From contig NZ_CALXKQ010000020.1 in NCBI RefSeq assembly GCF_944388875.1, positions 1 through 50,300 on the forward strand: a DNA stretch of 50,300 nt, in the 5' to 3' direction. Position numbers and translations under genes: made by a program. Numbering within the stretch: the first letter of the stretch is position 1; the number at the start of each line of letters is the position of its first letter. Shown piece by piece: positions 8,992 through 18,274 of this stretch. Source of the DNA: an uncultured Brachyspira sp. (GTDB taxonomy: Bacteria > Spirochaetota > Brachyspiria > Brachyspirales > Brachyspiraceae). The notes under the pieces were generated by a model. The model saw only the letters and a program-made list of their open reading frames with translations, was not told where the DNA came from and did not search any database.

Positions 8992-10275
8992 TTATATTTC
9001 ACATACAGGAGATTGTCTTACTCTTATTTTAACAGCACTTCCTTCACCAAATACAGAGTTCATATATTTTTGATATTCTTCAGTACTATCTATAGGAATC
9101 AAAGCCTGTATAGTACCAGCAAATCCTCCTCCATGTACACGGCATGCTCCTTCATCCTTTAAGAAGTCTTTTGTTAAAGTAATTGCTAATGCCACACCCA
9201 TATTTCTTGAGCTAGTAACAGAAAAACAGTTTTGCAAGTACATAAAACTTGAAAGTCCTGATTCATTCATAAGTTTTATATACGTTTTTATATCATTATT
9301 TTTTAATGCTTTTATTTGATTTATTACTCTTTCATTTTCTTCCAAAAAGTGATATGCTCTCATTATAGCTCTATCTCCGATTTTTTCCCTTAATTTTGAG
9401 GCATTATCTATCAATTCCTGCTTATTTATTTCTCTGCATACTTTTTTTCCAAAATAATTTGCAGCTGCATTCATCTCTTCCCTTATAGCAGCATATTCAT
9501 TTGTAAGCGAACTATGATCTCCTTTAGCATCAACTATCATAAGAGCATAGCCTTCTTTTTCAAAATCATATTCTACTTTTTCTATTATAGGATTATCATT
9601 GTCTTTAAAATCTATAGACATTATTCCGCCTACAGAACATCCCATTTGATCCATAAGCCCGCATGGTTTTCCAAAATAAACATTTTCAGCATACTGACCT
9701 ATTTTAGCTATATCAACCCTGCTTATTTTATCATCATTATATAAAGCATTCTGTATTTCTCCTATTAATGATTCAAAACTAGCTGAACTGCTTAGGCCGC
9801 TTCCTATAAGCACTTTATTATTCAATGATATTGTACATCCGCCTGTATTATAGCCTCTATTTTTTATTCCTGCACAAACCCCTCTGCTTAAAGCATTAGA
9901 TTTACCGTATTCATCTTTATCAATATCTAAATTATTAACATCTATTACATCAGGATTGTTTGAATAGTCTGTGTAAACCACTATTTTATTATCATCTCTT
10001 TTCGAAACCACTGCAAGTTTATCCAAATTTATAGAAGCTGTTAATACGCATCCGTTATTATGGTCTGTATGATTTCCTGATAATTCAGTTCTTCCAGAGG
10101 CACTAAATAAATATATTTCTTCATTTTTATCTATATTTTCAAAGTGTTTTATAGTGTTGTTTAATCTGTCATACGCTTCTAAGATGCTGTTTTTATCTCC
10201 TCCGTATATTAGAGAGAATTTTTCATCCATCTTTTTTTCTTTTAATAATTCCTTTAATTGACTTATATTGTACAT
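8992..10275 (-). CDS. galK: Galactokinase (GHMP kinase)
   Basis: GalK phosphorylates galactose at C1 in the Leloir pathway. The 427-aa sequence has the three GHMP signatures: G-R-T-E-L-S-G-N-H-T-D-H-N-N-G near residue 62, the ATP loop G-S-G-L-S-S-S-A-S near 158, and the C-terminal C-R-V-H-G-G-G-F-A-G-T near 395. The first motif has Asn where the usual form is G-E-H-T-D-Y, a variant I associate with galactokinase-family proteins of anaerobes. Substrate specificity is therefore galactose by family rather than proved. A ribosome site AGAGGG lies just upstream. The gene stands alone, with its own promoter and terminator; galT and galE are not in this window. Confidence 0.85.
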   Translation of the reverse strand: MYNISQLKELLKEKKMDEKFSLIYGGDKNSILEAYDRLNNTIKHFENIDKNEEIYLFSASGRTELSGNHTDHNNGCVLTASINLDKLAVVSKRDDNKIVVYTDYSNNPDVIDVNNLDIDKDEYGKSNALSRGVCAGIKNRGYNTGGCTISLNNKVLIGSGLSSSASFESLIGEIQNALYNDDKISRVDIAKIGQYAENVYFGKPCGLMDQMGCSVGGIMSIDFKDNDNPIIEKVEYDFEKEGYALMIVDAKGDHSSLTNEYAAIREEMNAAANYFGKKVCREINKQELIDNASKLREKIGDRAIMRAYHFLEENERVINQIKALKNNDIKTYIKLMNESGLSSFMYLQNCFSVTSSRNMGVALAITLTKDFLKDEGACRVHGGGFAGTIQALIPIDSTEEYQKYMNSVFGEGSAVKIRVRQSPVCEI

Positions 10276-10312
10276 ACTAGCCCTCTTTTTTGTATAATAA
10301 TTATTACTAATT

Positions 10313-10341
10313 ATGATATATAATTATATAAAATTTGTCAA
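10313..10341 (-). promoter_or_regulatory. Promoter of galK
   Basis: On the minus strand TTGACA (10341-10336), a 17-base spacer and TATCAT (10318-10313) precede the galK start by about 38 bases. The remainder of the 258-base gap to the chemoreceptor gene is AT-rich with no further structure except the chemoreceptor promoter. Confidence 0.65.
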
Positions 10342-10468
10342 AGATAAAATTATAAATATTTTATATAAATTTTATTTACAAATAATACATACATTTACTA
10401 AAAATTTACTTATATTGTAAAAAAAGTATATTTTTTAAATTTTATAGTAAAAAATATTTACATTACTA

Positions 10469-10497
10469 TAGACTTTTTTAATTTTTTGTAATATAAT
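10469..10497 (+). promoter_or_regulatory. Probable promoter of the first chemoreceptor gene
   Basis: TAGACT (10469-10474), a 17-base spacer and a perfect TATAAT (10492-10497) lie 36 bases before the start. The -35 box is weak (four of six matches). I do not see a sigma-28 type motif. Confidence 0.4.
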
Positions 10498-10533
10498 ATT
10501 ATTATAATAATTGAGCTTATATAGGGGTTATTT

Positions 10534-12387
10534 ATGAAATTTATGCAAACTTTAAAATTTAAAATGCCTTTTACTATCATATCTTCTGTAGCTGTAATGC
10601 TTCTTATACTTATGATAGTAGTAATTTCTGCTTCTGCTGTTTTTATGGAAAGAACAGCTTTAAGAGGATTTATGGAAACTGCCGACGGATACAGGGATTT
10701 AGTTTCTATATGGATAGAAGATCAGGCAGATTTGACTTCTGTTATATCAAAAGAATCTGAATTTTTAGATTATTTCTTAAATCCTTCTCAGGATAATTTG
10801 AATATAGCGGATAATGAGTTTAATGAGCTTTTAAAAGAATTAGAATCTCATTATTCTGCATTTGCTTTGATTGATTTGAATGGAAATGTAGTACTTGATA
10901 CTGCTTCAAATACTCAGTTAGATTTAATATCAGAAAAGACTATATGGCGTGAGTTAAAAGATAATAATTATAAATATGCAATAGAGGATGAGATATATTT
11001 ATCATCTGTTACAGATAATTATGTTATAGGTGTTTTAGCAGGAGTATTTGATGATGAAGGAAAAGTATCAGGAGTATTATATGGTGAATTAAGATGGGAT
11101 TCATTTGTTCAAAAATATTTTTCTGAAATAACTATAGGCGAAACTGGAAATATTTATGTTGTAGATGAGGATGGAAAAAGAGTTGCTCATAAAGATGTGA
11201 ATAAAGTTAATACAATATCAATAGGTTCAAAAAATGCATTATCTGCTGCTGATGCTCAAAGAAAAGGTACTTTGCATTATGAAGATGAAGGAGCAAAAGT
11301 TATGGCTTTTTCCAGACTTGATAATATAGATTGGATAATGTGCGTTACTATGCTTGACAGTGAGTTTTTTGCTGATAGAAATACTCTTATAAAAATAACT
11401 ATTATTTTAAGTATAATTCTTCTTATTATAACTTCATTTATAGTTATAAGCTATGTTAATGTACATATATCAAGAGTTTTATCAAGAATAGCTAATGATT
11501 TAAATAGACTTGGAAACGGAGATTTGACTGTATCTGCTCCAAGTAAATTTTTGGCTAATAAATATAAAAATCATGAATTCGGCATAATAGCTAATGGATT
11601 TAATAATACAATAGAAAAATTAAAAAATATAATTGAGAATATAATAGATTCTTCTAATAATATAGAATTAACTTCAAAAGAATTAGCCAGCGGAAATAAT
11701 GATTTAGCTTTAAGAACTCAATCTCAATCTTCATCACTGGAAGAAACAGCAAGTTCAATGGAGCAGATGGCTTCTAATATAAAAAATTCTGCTGAGAAAT
11801 CTATTATAGGAAATAATATGATGAATGATTCTAAAAAATCTGTAGAAGAGGCTGGACTTATAATAGACAGCACAACAAAAAGTATGGAAGCTGTTTATGA
11901 AGCAAGCAGAAAAATAACTAATATAACAAAACTAATAGAGGATATTGCATTCCAAACTAATATATTGGCACTTAATGCATCTGTAGAAGCAGCACGTGCT
12001 GGAGAACAAGGAAGAGGATTTTCTGTTGTAGCATCAGAAGTTAGAACTTTAGCACAAAATACTCAAACTTCTGTTAAAGATATTACTTCGTTAATAGCTG
12101 ATTCTGATGAGAAAATAAAAATAGCAACTGAAGCAGCTAGAAAATCTCAGGAGATATTTACTGATATCAAGGATAAAATAGAAAATACAGCAAGCATAAT
12201 GAAGGATATTTCTATAACAGCAGTAGAACAGCAGTCTGGAGTGGATCAGGTTAATCAGGCAGTGTTAAGAATGGATGCAAGTACTCAGGAAAATGCTAGC
12301 TTAGTAGAACAGTCAAAAGATGCCAGTGTAACATTAAGCAGCGAAGCACAAAAACTTATAGATGTTGTAAGCTATTTCAAATTATAA
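10534..12387 (+). CDS. Methyl-accepting chemotaxis protein (dCache sensor)
   Basis: This 617-aa receptor has an N-terminal membrane helix (about 15-37), a periplasmic double-Cache-like sensor (about 40-285), a second helix (about 288-310), a HAMP region and a long cytoplasmic signalling coiled coil. The conserved hairpin tip is clear: [12 protein letters not shown] followed by [13 protein letters not shown], near residues 470-500. The tip binds CheA/CheW. It steers the periplasmic flagella in response to an unknown ligand. A GGGG ribosome site lies upstream. It is a single-gene unit closed by a hairpin shared with the convergent LRR gene. Confidence 0.93.
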   Translation: MKFMQTLKFKMPFTIISSVAVMLLILMIVVISASAVFMERTALRGFMETADGYRDLVSIWIEDQADLTSVISKESEFLDYFLNPSQDNLNIADNEFNELLKELESHYSAFALIDLNGNVVLDTASNTQLDLISEKTIWRELKDNNYKYAIEDEIYLSSVTDNYVIGVLAGVFDDEGKVSGVLYGELRWDSFVQKYFSEITIGETGNIYVVDEDGKRVAHKDVNKVNTISIGSKNALSAADAQRKGTLHYEDEGAKVMAFSRLDNIDWIMCVTMLDSEFFADRNTLIKITIILSIILLIITSFIVISYVNVHISRVLSRIANDLNRLGNGDLTVSAPSKFLANKYKNHEFGIIANGFNNTIEKLKNIIENIIDSSNNIELTSKELASGNNDLALRTQSQSSSLEETASSMEQMASNIKNSAEKSIIGNNMMNDSKKSVEEAGLIIDSTTKSMEAVYEASRKITNITKLIEDIAFQTNILALNASVEAARAGEQGRGFSVVASEVRTLAQNTQTSVKDITSLIADSDEKIKIATEAARKSQEIFTDIKDKIENTASIMKDISITAVEQQSGVDQVNQAVLRMDASTQENASLVEQSKDASVTLSSEAQKLIDVVSYFKL

Positions 12388-12409
12388 AATATATAGAATG
12401 GTTTTTATA

Positions 12410-12440
12410 ATGAGCTTGAATTATAATGATTCAGGCTCAT
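12410..12440. terminator. Convergent terminator between chemoreceptor and LRR genes
   Basis: ATGAGCTTGAAT (12410-12421) pairs with ATTCAGGCTCAT (12429-12440), a 12-bp stem with one G-T pair and a 7-base loop. It is followed by a T-rich stretch. The right arm overlaps the LRR stop codon, so the hairpin can serve both strands. Confidence 0.65.
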
Positions 12441-13390
12441 TCTGTTTCTATAGCTGGTTTAAATCCTTTTTCATCTAGGGCTTTCTTAATTCTTTTGTCT
12501 ATATTTTTGTCATCAGTTAATACAGATATGAATTTTAATTTAGGCAGAGTTTCTTCTGTAAACATATTTACATCAAAGCATTTTACATTTTCTAAAATCA
12601 ATGTTCTTATTTTTGTATGATTTAATATAGAATCCATATTATCAAGATTTCTTAAATTTCTTAAAACAACAGTTTTTAAACTTTCTAAATTGCTTAAATC
12701 AGGAATTTCTTTAAGAGCTTGTATATTATTAAGTTCTAATTTCTTTACAGTCTTCATCTCTGATAGGAAATTAAATGATCTCATATTTTTACCTTTCTCT
12801 AAATAAAACTCCTCAAGTTCCGGAAGTTTTTTAGGTATTTCTTCTTCATGCGAAGCACCTGAGAGTATAGCTAATTTTTTTATATTAGGATTTTTATCAA
12901 AAGACTCCATTCTAAAAGTTCCTGCTCCTATTTCTCTAATAGTGGGTCTTGTTGCTAAATAAACATCCTGTCTTAATGTAAGCCCATTTTCTATATATAT
13001 GCTTTCTAAATTTTCTATATTATCAAGAGGTTTTAATTCCATATCTTTAGGCAAATCTCCGTATAGGTGAAGGCTTTTTAAGTTAATTAATCTTGCAAAT
13101 ATATCAACACCTTTTAATGGAAATTTCAAAGATGCATGATATATAAGATTCTTGATATCAGGCAAAGCTATTAATAAATCATTTCCCATTACATTGTTTT
13201 TATTATTTTCATCTTTATCAGAAGATATGTTTAAAAAGAAATCATCTCTATTTTTTAATATATCATTAAGCGTAGATATATTTTCTTTAGATATACCCAT
13301 ATCATCAATAAATAGTATATAACTTTTCTCTGAAAGAAGTAAATCAAATAGAGCTTGATTATCCAATGAAGATATTTTTATTTTTTCCAT
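12437..13390 (-). CDS. Leucine-rich-repeat-like protein
   Basis: This is a 317-aa protein without a signal peptide or membrane helix. From about residue 85 it contains irregular repeats of about 22-24 residues with L-x-x-L-x-L cores (N-L-K-S-L-H-L, N-L-E-S-I-Y-I, P-E-L-E-E-F-Y-L, S-L-K-T-V-V-L, K-I-R-T-L-I-L). This fits a cytoplasmic LRR solenoid used for protein binding. The first 85 residues are not recognised. It starts 34 bases after the cls stop on the same strand, so it is probably co-transcribed with cls. Another LRR protein occurs near 30 kb, but with much more regular repeats. Confidence 0.7.
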   Translation of the reverse strand: MEKIKISSLDNQALFDLLLSEKSYILFIDDMGISKENISTLNDILKNRDDFFLNISSDKDENNKNNVMGNDLLIALPDIKNLIYHASLKFPLKGVDIFARLINLKSLHLYGDLPKDMELKPLDNIENLESIYIENGLTLRQDVYLATRPTIREIGAGTFRMESFDKNPNIKKLAILSGASHEEEIPKKLPELEEFYLEKGKNMRSFNFLSEMKTVKKLELNNIQALKEIPDLSNLESLKTVVLRNLRNLDNMDSILNHTKIRTLILENVKCFDVNMFTEETLPKLKFISVLTDDKNIDKRIKKALDEKGFKPAIETE

Positions 13391-13424
13391 ATTGTCCTAA
13401 TCACTTTTTATTCTATATAGCTAA

Positions 13425-14942
13425 TTATAAAACAGGAGCGATTATTCTGCAAGCAGAATTTCTAAGTCTTATTAGTCTAGGCTGCTTTGCATACTCTTCA
13501 GGCGTTATTTTATGCGAGTTTAAAACATCATTTTTAAATATATCCTCAAATTTTTTAGCTATATCAACATCATATATAACCGCATTCATCTCATAATGTA
13601 AATAAAAACTTCTTATATCCATGTTGCAAGTGCCGCATGATACTATTCTTCCGTCTATTATGCAGAATTTACTATGCAGAAAACCTTTTTCATACAAGTA
13701 TATATTTACTCCCGCTTTGAGTAAAGTTTCAAAATATGTCTGAGCTACCCACCAAGCAACCTGTTTATCAGGCTTTCCAGTAATCATTAAATTTACATTA
13801 ACTTCGGATAAAGCAGCATTTTCCAATGTATGCAAAAAACCGTCATCAGGTACAAAATAAGGACTTTCTATATAAATACTTTCCTTAGCCTCTTCTACCA
13901 TCTTTGAATATACTTTCTGTATACTGTCCCATTTTGAATCGGCTCCTGATGTTATTATTTGAACTGGCATAAATTTATCTGTTGTTGATTGAGGAAATAA
14001 ATCTTTTCTAATAATAGATATTCTTTCTTCATCCAAATTTTCATTTGCATATTTTATTCTTCTTTTTTTCTTTTCATTAACATTAAATGCCTCTAAATCT
14101 CTTCCTCCAGCATTATACCAATCACATACAAATACATTTTGTATAAGGTTGCAGGCATCTCCAACTATTCTCATGTGAACATCACGCCAAGAATTAAAAC
14201 GTTTTCCTCCGTCTATATATTCCTGACCAAGATTCATTCCTCCCATATATGATACAACTCCGTCCACTACAACTATTTTTCTGTGATTTCTGTAATTTAC
14301 AAATCTTGTCCATAATATAGAAAACGGATCATGGTAGTATAAAAATTTTATTCCGTTTTTCTTTAACTCCTTTCTGTATTTTTTGCTTATTCTCATTAAA
14401 GAGCCAACCCCGTCAAATATCAGTCTAACCTCAACACCTTGATTTGCTTTTTTTATAAGTACATTCTTAACTCTCTCTCCAAGTTCATCGCTTCTCCATA
14501 TAAAATATTCCATGTGTATAGTTTTTTCTGCCAGTTTTAAATCCTGAATCATGGCTTCAAAAAGCTCTTTGCCTTCATCAAATACATAAACTTCATTTTG
14601 AACTGTAATTGGGGAATATCCGCTTTTTATAGCCAATTTTACTAAATTAATATGTTTGCTGTAATGCCCTTCCATATTGTCAAGTATTTTTATTTGTTCC
14701 TGAAGAAGTGATGAAAAATATTTCTTTATCATATCCTCAGGCAATTTAGCAGAAATTTTTGTTTTAGATTTTTTCCAGTTCATTCCCAAAAATATATAAA
14801 ATATAACTCCTACATAAGGAAGAAATACTAATACTGTAAGCCAAGCTATGAATGAATACGGAGGTCTGTTTTCAAGAAGCATTTTTATTGCTATTGATAC
14901 AACATATAAGAAAAATATTATAGTTAATATATAAAATACCAT
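13425..14942 (-). CDS. cls: Cardiolipin synthase (phospholipase D superfamily)
   Basis: Cls condenses phosphatidylglycerol into cardiolipin at the inner membrane. The 505-aa sequence has two N-terminal membrane helices (about 2-22 and 31-53; the PLDc_N region with the R-P-P-Y-S-F-I-A-W pattern). Two HKD motifs follow: H220-R-K222 with D227, and H423-S-K425 with D430, each followed by the usual G-G/N-M-D segments. Length and order are typical of bacterial Cls. AGGGAT serves as ribosome site. A TTGACA/TAGTAT promoter with a 17-base spacer lies upstream on the minus strand. It heads a likely two-gene unit with the LRR protein. Confidence 0.93.
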   Translation of the reverse strand: MVFYILTIIFFLYVVSIAIKMLLENRPPYSFIAWLTVLVFLPYVGVIFYIFLGMNWKKSKTKISAKLPEDMIKKYFSSLLQEQIKILDNMEGHYSKHINLVKLAIKSGYSPITVQNEVYVFDEGKELFEAMIQDLKLAEKTIHMEYFIWRSDELGERVKNVLIKKANQGVEVRLIFDGVGSLMRISKKYRKELKKNGIKFLYYHDPFSILWTRFVNYRNHRKIVVVDGVVSYMGGMNLGQEYIDGGKRFNSWRDVHMRIVGDACNLIQNVFVCDWYNAGGRDLEAFNVNEKKKRRIKYANENLDEERISIIRKDLFPQSTTDKFMPVQIITSGADSKWDSIQKVYSKMVEEAKESIYIESPYFVPDDGFLHTLENAALSEVNVNLMITGKPDKQVAWWVAQTYFETLLKAGVNIYLYEKGFLHSKFCIIDGRIVSCGTCNMDIRSFYLHYEMNAVIYDVDIAKKFEDIFKNDVLNSHKITPEEYAKQPRLIRLRNSACRIIAPVL

Positions 14943-15037
14943 TTTTATCCCTAATACAAATTATAATATTAAAAAATACTATAAAAAAAGATTATAAATG
15001 TCAAGAAAAAATTGTATTATAAATTTAAATTACATAC

Positions 15038-15065
15038 TTGACAAAAATTATTAGTAGGGTACAAT
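15038..15065 (+). promoter_or_regulatory. Promoter of the rimP-nusA operon
   Basis: TTGACA (15038-15043), a 16-base spacer and TACAAT (15060-15065) give an expected start near 15072. The start is about 85 bases before the rimP start codon and just ahead of a terminator-like hairpin. Confidence 0.7.
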
Positions 15066-15095
15066 AATATCACTTCCGAAAATATTTGTAATGAA

Positions 15096-15140
15096 GGGCG
15101 TTGGTTTTCTTTCATGTAAAGAAACCGACACTCTTTTTTT
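15096..15140 (+). terminator. Leader terminator (candidate attenuator) of rimP-nusA
   Basis: G-rich arm 15096-15112 pairs with 15118-15133 around a CATGT loop. Paired segments include TTTCTTT/AAAGAAA and GTTGG/CCGAC, with one bulged T, one C-A mismatch and two G-T pairs. Seven Ts (15134-15140) follow at once. It lies between the promoter and rimP, so it can only act as a conditional terminator. It also covers an earlier in-frame ATG at 15091, arguing against that start. Confidence 0.7.
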
Positions 15141-15156
15141 ATATATAGGAAATATA

Positions 15157-15723
15157 ATGAACGGTAATAAAAATAGAAAACCTCAAAAACAAAAAGAATA
15201 CGGCAGAGAGCCTAAGAAAAAGAAATTAAAAAAAGAAAAAATAAAAAAGGCAGATACAAATATAATAGATGAAATGCTTTTATTTAATTGTATAAATGGA
15301 GTGTTAGAAAAAAACAATATATATTTGTTGGATTTAAAAGTAAGATGTATTTCTGAAAATAAAAAAGTTTATGCTGTTATTTATAAGATAAAAGAAAGTG
15401 TTTCTCACAGCCATTGTATAGAAACTACAAGGATAATTCAGGAGGCTATTAAGTCAAATGGTTATGATGAAGGGGATTACACTATTACAGTATCCAGTGC
15501 TGGTTTCAGATGGAAGTTTAATGATAGATATGAATTATTTGAGGATATGCCTATAAAGATTAAATATAGAAATGGGGAAGATTTTGTTACTGCTTATGCT
15601 TTGTTAAAAGAAGCTAAGGATGATTATATTGTTATAAGCATTACTGATGAAGATAATGCTCTTAATGAAAAAAATATAAAAATATTCAAAAATGATATTA
15701 TAAAGGCAAGATTAAATTGTTAA
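15157..15723 (+). CDS. rimP: Ribosome maturation factor RimP
   Basis: RimP helps assemble the 30S subunit. The chosen ATG has AGGA six bases upstream. The earlier in-frame ATG at 15091 lies inside the leader hairpin and would add 22 residues unlike the family. The 188-aa product begins with a very basic tail (about 30 residues rich in K), then the RimP N-terminal alpha/beta domain with E-T-T-R-I-I-Q-E-A-I, the marker Y-T-I-T-V-S-S-A-G, and the C-terminal SH3-like barrel. The family form of the marker is Y-x-L-E-V-S-S-P-G, so the P is replaced by A here. Position directly before nusA is the classic arrangement. Confidence 0.88.
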   Translation: MNGNKNRKPQKQKEYGREPKKKKLKKEKIKKADTNIIDEMLLFNCINGVLEKNNIYLLDLKVRCISENKKVYAVIYKIKESVSHSHCIETTRIIQEAIKSNGYDEGDYTITVSSAGFRWKFNDRYELFEDMPIKIKYRNGEDFVTAYALLKEAKDDYIVISITDEDNALNEKNIKIFKNDIIKARLNC

Positions 15724-15770
15724 TAATTATAGAAATAAAAATATATAAAAATAAAATATTGGAGATATAA

Positions 15771-17264
15771 ATGTTTGAGAACGTTGGAACTTATTTACAG
15801 CAGCTTTCTGAGGAAAAAGATATTAGCATAGATCTTTTAAAGGAAGTTATAGACTCTATAATAGTAGCGGCATTAAAGAAAAAATATGGAAGTGATATTA
15901 ATTTTCATATACATTTTGATAGTAAGAATAATCCCACTGTATATAAGGGTGCTAACGTTGTAGAAGAAGTTAGAGATGATAAAAAAGAAATATCTTTGGA
16001 AGATGCAAAAAAATTGGATCAGGATATTAATGTTGGAGATGAAGTTTTAATACTTGTTGATCAAATAGAGGCATTTGGAAGAATAGAGAGTATGACTGCT
16101 AAGACTACATTCTTTCAAAAAATTTCTGAACTTGAAAAGAATATAATATTTAATGAATTTAAAAGAAGAGAAAATCAGCTTGTAAACGGATATTTCCAAA
16201 GAGAACATAGAGGAACTATTTATATAAATTTAGGAAAAACAGAAGGGGAGTTACAGAAAAAAGATCAGTCTCCTAGAGAACATTATACAGCCGGAGATAG
16301 AATAAGGGCATATATATATAAAGTTCAGGGCGGTAAAAATGAGAAAGGTAAAGAGATTCCTACAAAAATACTGCTTACTAGAACAGAACCTGATTTTATA
16401 AAAAAGTTATTTGAATTAGAAATACCGGAAATTGCAGACGGTACTATAGAGATTAAAAATGTAGTAAGACAGCCAGGATTAAAAATAAAAATAGCTGTTG
16501 CATCTAATAAACCTGAAGTTGATCCTATAGGAGCATGTATCGGACAAAAAGGTATACGTATACAATCTATAATAAAAGAGATAGAAGGCGAAAAAATAGA
16601 TGTTGTTAAATGGTCAAAGGATATTAGAGAATATATTGCAGAGGCTATAACTCCTGCTAAGCCTATTAGAATTATAATTACAGACCCTGAAAAAAAGGAT
16701 GCTATGATTATTATACCAGATGAGCAGCTTTCTCTTGCTTTGGGAAAAAGCGGATTTAATGTTAAACTTGCTTCTCAGCTTACAGGCTATCATTTTGATA
16801 TAAAAACTGAAAGCGATATTAAAGAAAATCCAGAATTGCTTAAAGATATTGTTCCGCTTAATCAAATATTTTCAGATAATACAGAAACTGATGAAGAAAT
16901 CAATACTGATGAACCATTAGAAATTGCTGAAACAGAAAGTAATTTATATTCATTACAGGGTGTTGATGAATCTACTATTAAGACACTTATTGAGAATAAT
17001 ATTAATTCGATAGAAGAATTATACAATATGTCTGTTGAAGATATAGTAGAAAAAACTGGTATTGAAAAGAGTATTGTTGATAATTTAGTGGTTATAATGA
17101 AGGATGTTGTTGAAATAGTAGAGGCAGGCGAGGATGAATATGAAACTACTTCTGAAGAGGTTGTAGAAGAGATAGAAGTTTATGAATGTCCTAACTGCGG
17201 CTCTAGTATTACAGAAGATATGACTAAATGTCCTAAATGCGGTATAGAACTTACTTTTGAATAA
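15771..17264 (+). CDS. nusA: Transcription factor NusA with C-terminal zinc ribbon
   Basis: NusA binds RNA polymerase and modulates pausing, termination and antitermination. The 497 residues show the NTD (1-125), an S1 domain (about 130-200) and two KH domains (about 225-350, with G-A-C-I-G-Q-K-G-I-R-I-Q and L-A-L-G-K-S-G-F-N-V-K-L-A). An acidic linker and a helix-hairpin-helix repeat (about 393-440) follow. Unusually, the chain ends in a zinc ribbon (C473, C476, C487, C490: C-P-N-C-G ... C-P-K-C-G). GGAGAT is the ribosome site. Instead of the usual infB neighbour, a methyltransferase gene starts two bases after the stop. Confidence 0.95.
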   Translation: MFENVGTYLQQLSEEKDISIDLLKEVIDSIIVAALKKKYGSDINFHIHFDSKNNPTVYKGANVVEEVRDDKKEISLEDAKKLDQDINVGDEVLILVDQIEAFGRIESMTAKTTFFQKISELEKNIIFNEFKRRENQLVNGYFQREHRGTIYINLGKTEGELQKKDQSPREHYTAGDRIRAYIYKVQGGKNEKGKEIPTKILLTRTEPDFIKKLFELEIPEIADGTIEIKNVVRQPGLKIKIAVASNKPEVDPIGACIGQKGIRIQSIIKEIEGEKIDVVKWSKDIREYIAEAITPAKPIRIIITDPEKKDAMIIIPDEQLSLALGKSGFNVKLASQLTGYHFDIKTESDIKENPELLKDIVPLNQIFSDNTETDEEINTDEPLEIAETESNLYSLQGVDESTIKTLIENNINSIEELYNMSVEDIVEKTGIEKSIVDNLVVIMKDVVEIVEAGEDEYETTSEEVVEEIEVYECPNCGSSITEDMTKCPKCGIELTFE

Positions 17265-17266
17265 TT

Positions 17267-18166
17267 ATGACATGCTGTAATGTTTGCGGAAGTGATAAAT
17301 ACACTAAAATTGGATGTATAAAAAATATTTGGCAGAATGATAAAGAAGTTTATCAATGCAGTAGCTGTGCTTTATATTTTATAGAGCCTCCTTCTGATGA
17401 GGAAATATATCTTTTATATAAAAATGAGTATCATAATAATATAAAAAATAAATTATTCGAGATGGCTAAAAGTAAAATGCGTTATGCCAGGAGTTTATCT
17501 CAATTTAATTTTATAAAAGAGCATATTGATTATAAAGATAAAAAGATATGCGAGATAGGTGCTTTTGATGGTTTGCTTTTGAGTATATTTAAAAAAAATA
17601 ACTGCGATGTTTTCGGATATGAGCTTAATGATAATGCAAGGTGCTATGCTAAAAATAAATATGATATAGATTTGAAAGCAAATTTTTTTGAAAGCAATGA
17701 AAAATATGATATTATAATACTTTCTCATGTTATAGAACATTTCAAAAATCCAAAGGATGTATTATTAAAAATAAAAAGTATGCTTAACGGCGGAGGATAT
17801 ATTTATATAGAAGTTCCTAATTCCCCTATGCCTAATCAATGCAGTTATGATATGCTTATGAGGTATTTAACCACAGAGCATATAGTTAATTTCAATATGG
17901 ACAATTTAAAAATATTTGCTTCATCAAATGGTTTTGATACAGTAGTTTGTAAATACAGCAATTATCGCATTTCAAAAACTAATGAAAAACTTAGAGCTAA
18001 CATTTTGGAAGGGAGTATTCCTGATATAAATAACTTACTTTCATTTTTTATTTTTACTTTTAATGTTTTAATATTGACAAATAGAGTTTTTATTGATTAC
18101 TATGATAATAATAATGTATGGTCTTATGGTGAAAATGTACGAATAATAATAAAAGCAATCAATTAA
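17267..18166 (+). CDS. Zinc-ribbon SAM-dependent methyltransferase
   Basis: The 299-aa protein has the same plan as the methyltransferase near 6.1 kb: an N-terminal zinc ribbon (C4-x2-C7 ... C31-x2-C34), a motif I of I-C-E-I-G-A-F-D-G, and the L-S-H-V-I-E-H-F-K-N-P-K-D-V-L stretch. The ATG sits two bases after the nusA stop, with no separate ribosome site, so translation is probably coupled to nusA. Whether it modifies a translation component, as its operon would suggest, or a sugar, as its family often does, cannot be told. The C-terminal 70 residues are hydrophobic and poorly conserved in appearance. Confidence 0.82.
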   Translation: MTCCNVCGSDKYTKIGCIKNIWQNDKEVYQCSSCALYFIEPPSDEEIYLLYKNEYHNNIKNKLFEMAKSKMRYARSLSQFNFIKEHIDYKDKKICEIGAFDGLLLSIFKKNNCDVFGYELNDNARCYAKNKYDIDLKANFFESNEKYDIIILSHVIEHFKNPKDVLLKIKSMLNGGGYIYIEVPNSPMPNQCSYDMLMRYLTTEHIVNFNMDNLKIFASSNGFDTVVCKYSNYRISKTNEKLRANILEGSIPDINNLLSFFIFTFNVLILTNRVFIDYYDNNNVWSYGENVRIIIKAIN

Positions 18167-18211
18167 ATAATTTAATAAATATTATTTTTATTTAAAAAAT
18201 GTGTATTATTT

Positions 18212-18239
18212 TTGACTTTACAATTAAATTGTATATATT
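18212..18239 (+). promoter_or_regulatory. Promoter of the second chemoreceptor gene
   Basis: TTGACT (18212-18217), a 16-base spacer and TATATT (18234-18239) lie about 35 bases before the ATG at 18275. The promoter covers an in-frame TTG and an ATG, which rules these out as starts. Confidence 0.55.
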
Positions 18240-18274
18240 TAAAAATGTCAAATTTATGTATAAGGGTTATTCGT

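Noticed and set aside
10276-10533. Regulatory RNA in the galK-chemoreceptor gap
   Set aside because: Apart from the two promoters the stretch is plain AT-rich DNA without stable hairpins.
15091-15156. Longer RimP start at 15091
   Set aside because: This ATG is inside the leader hairpin, lacks a ribosome site and adds residues unlike RimP; the ATG at 15157 has AGGA before it.
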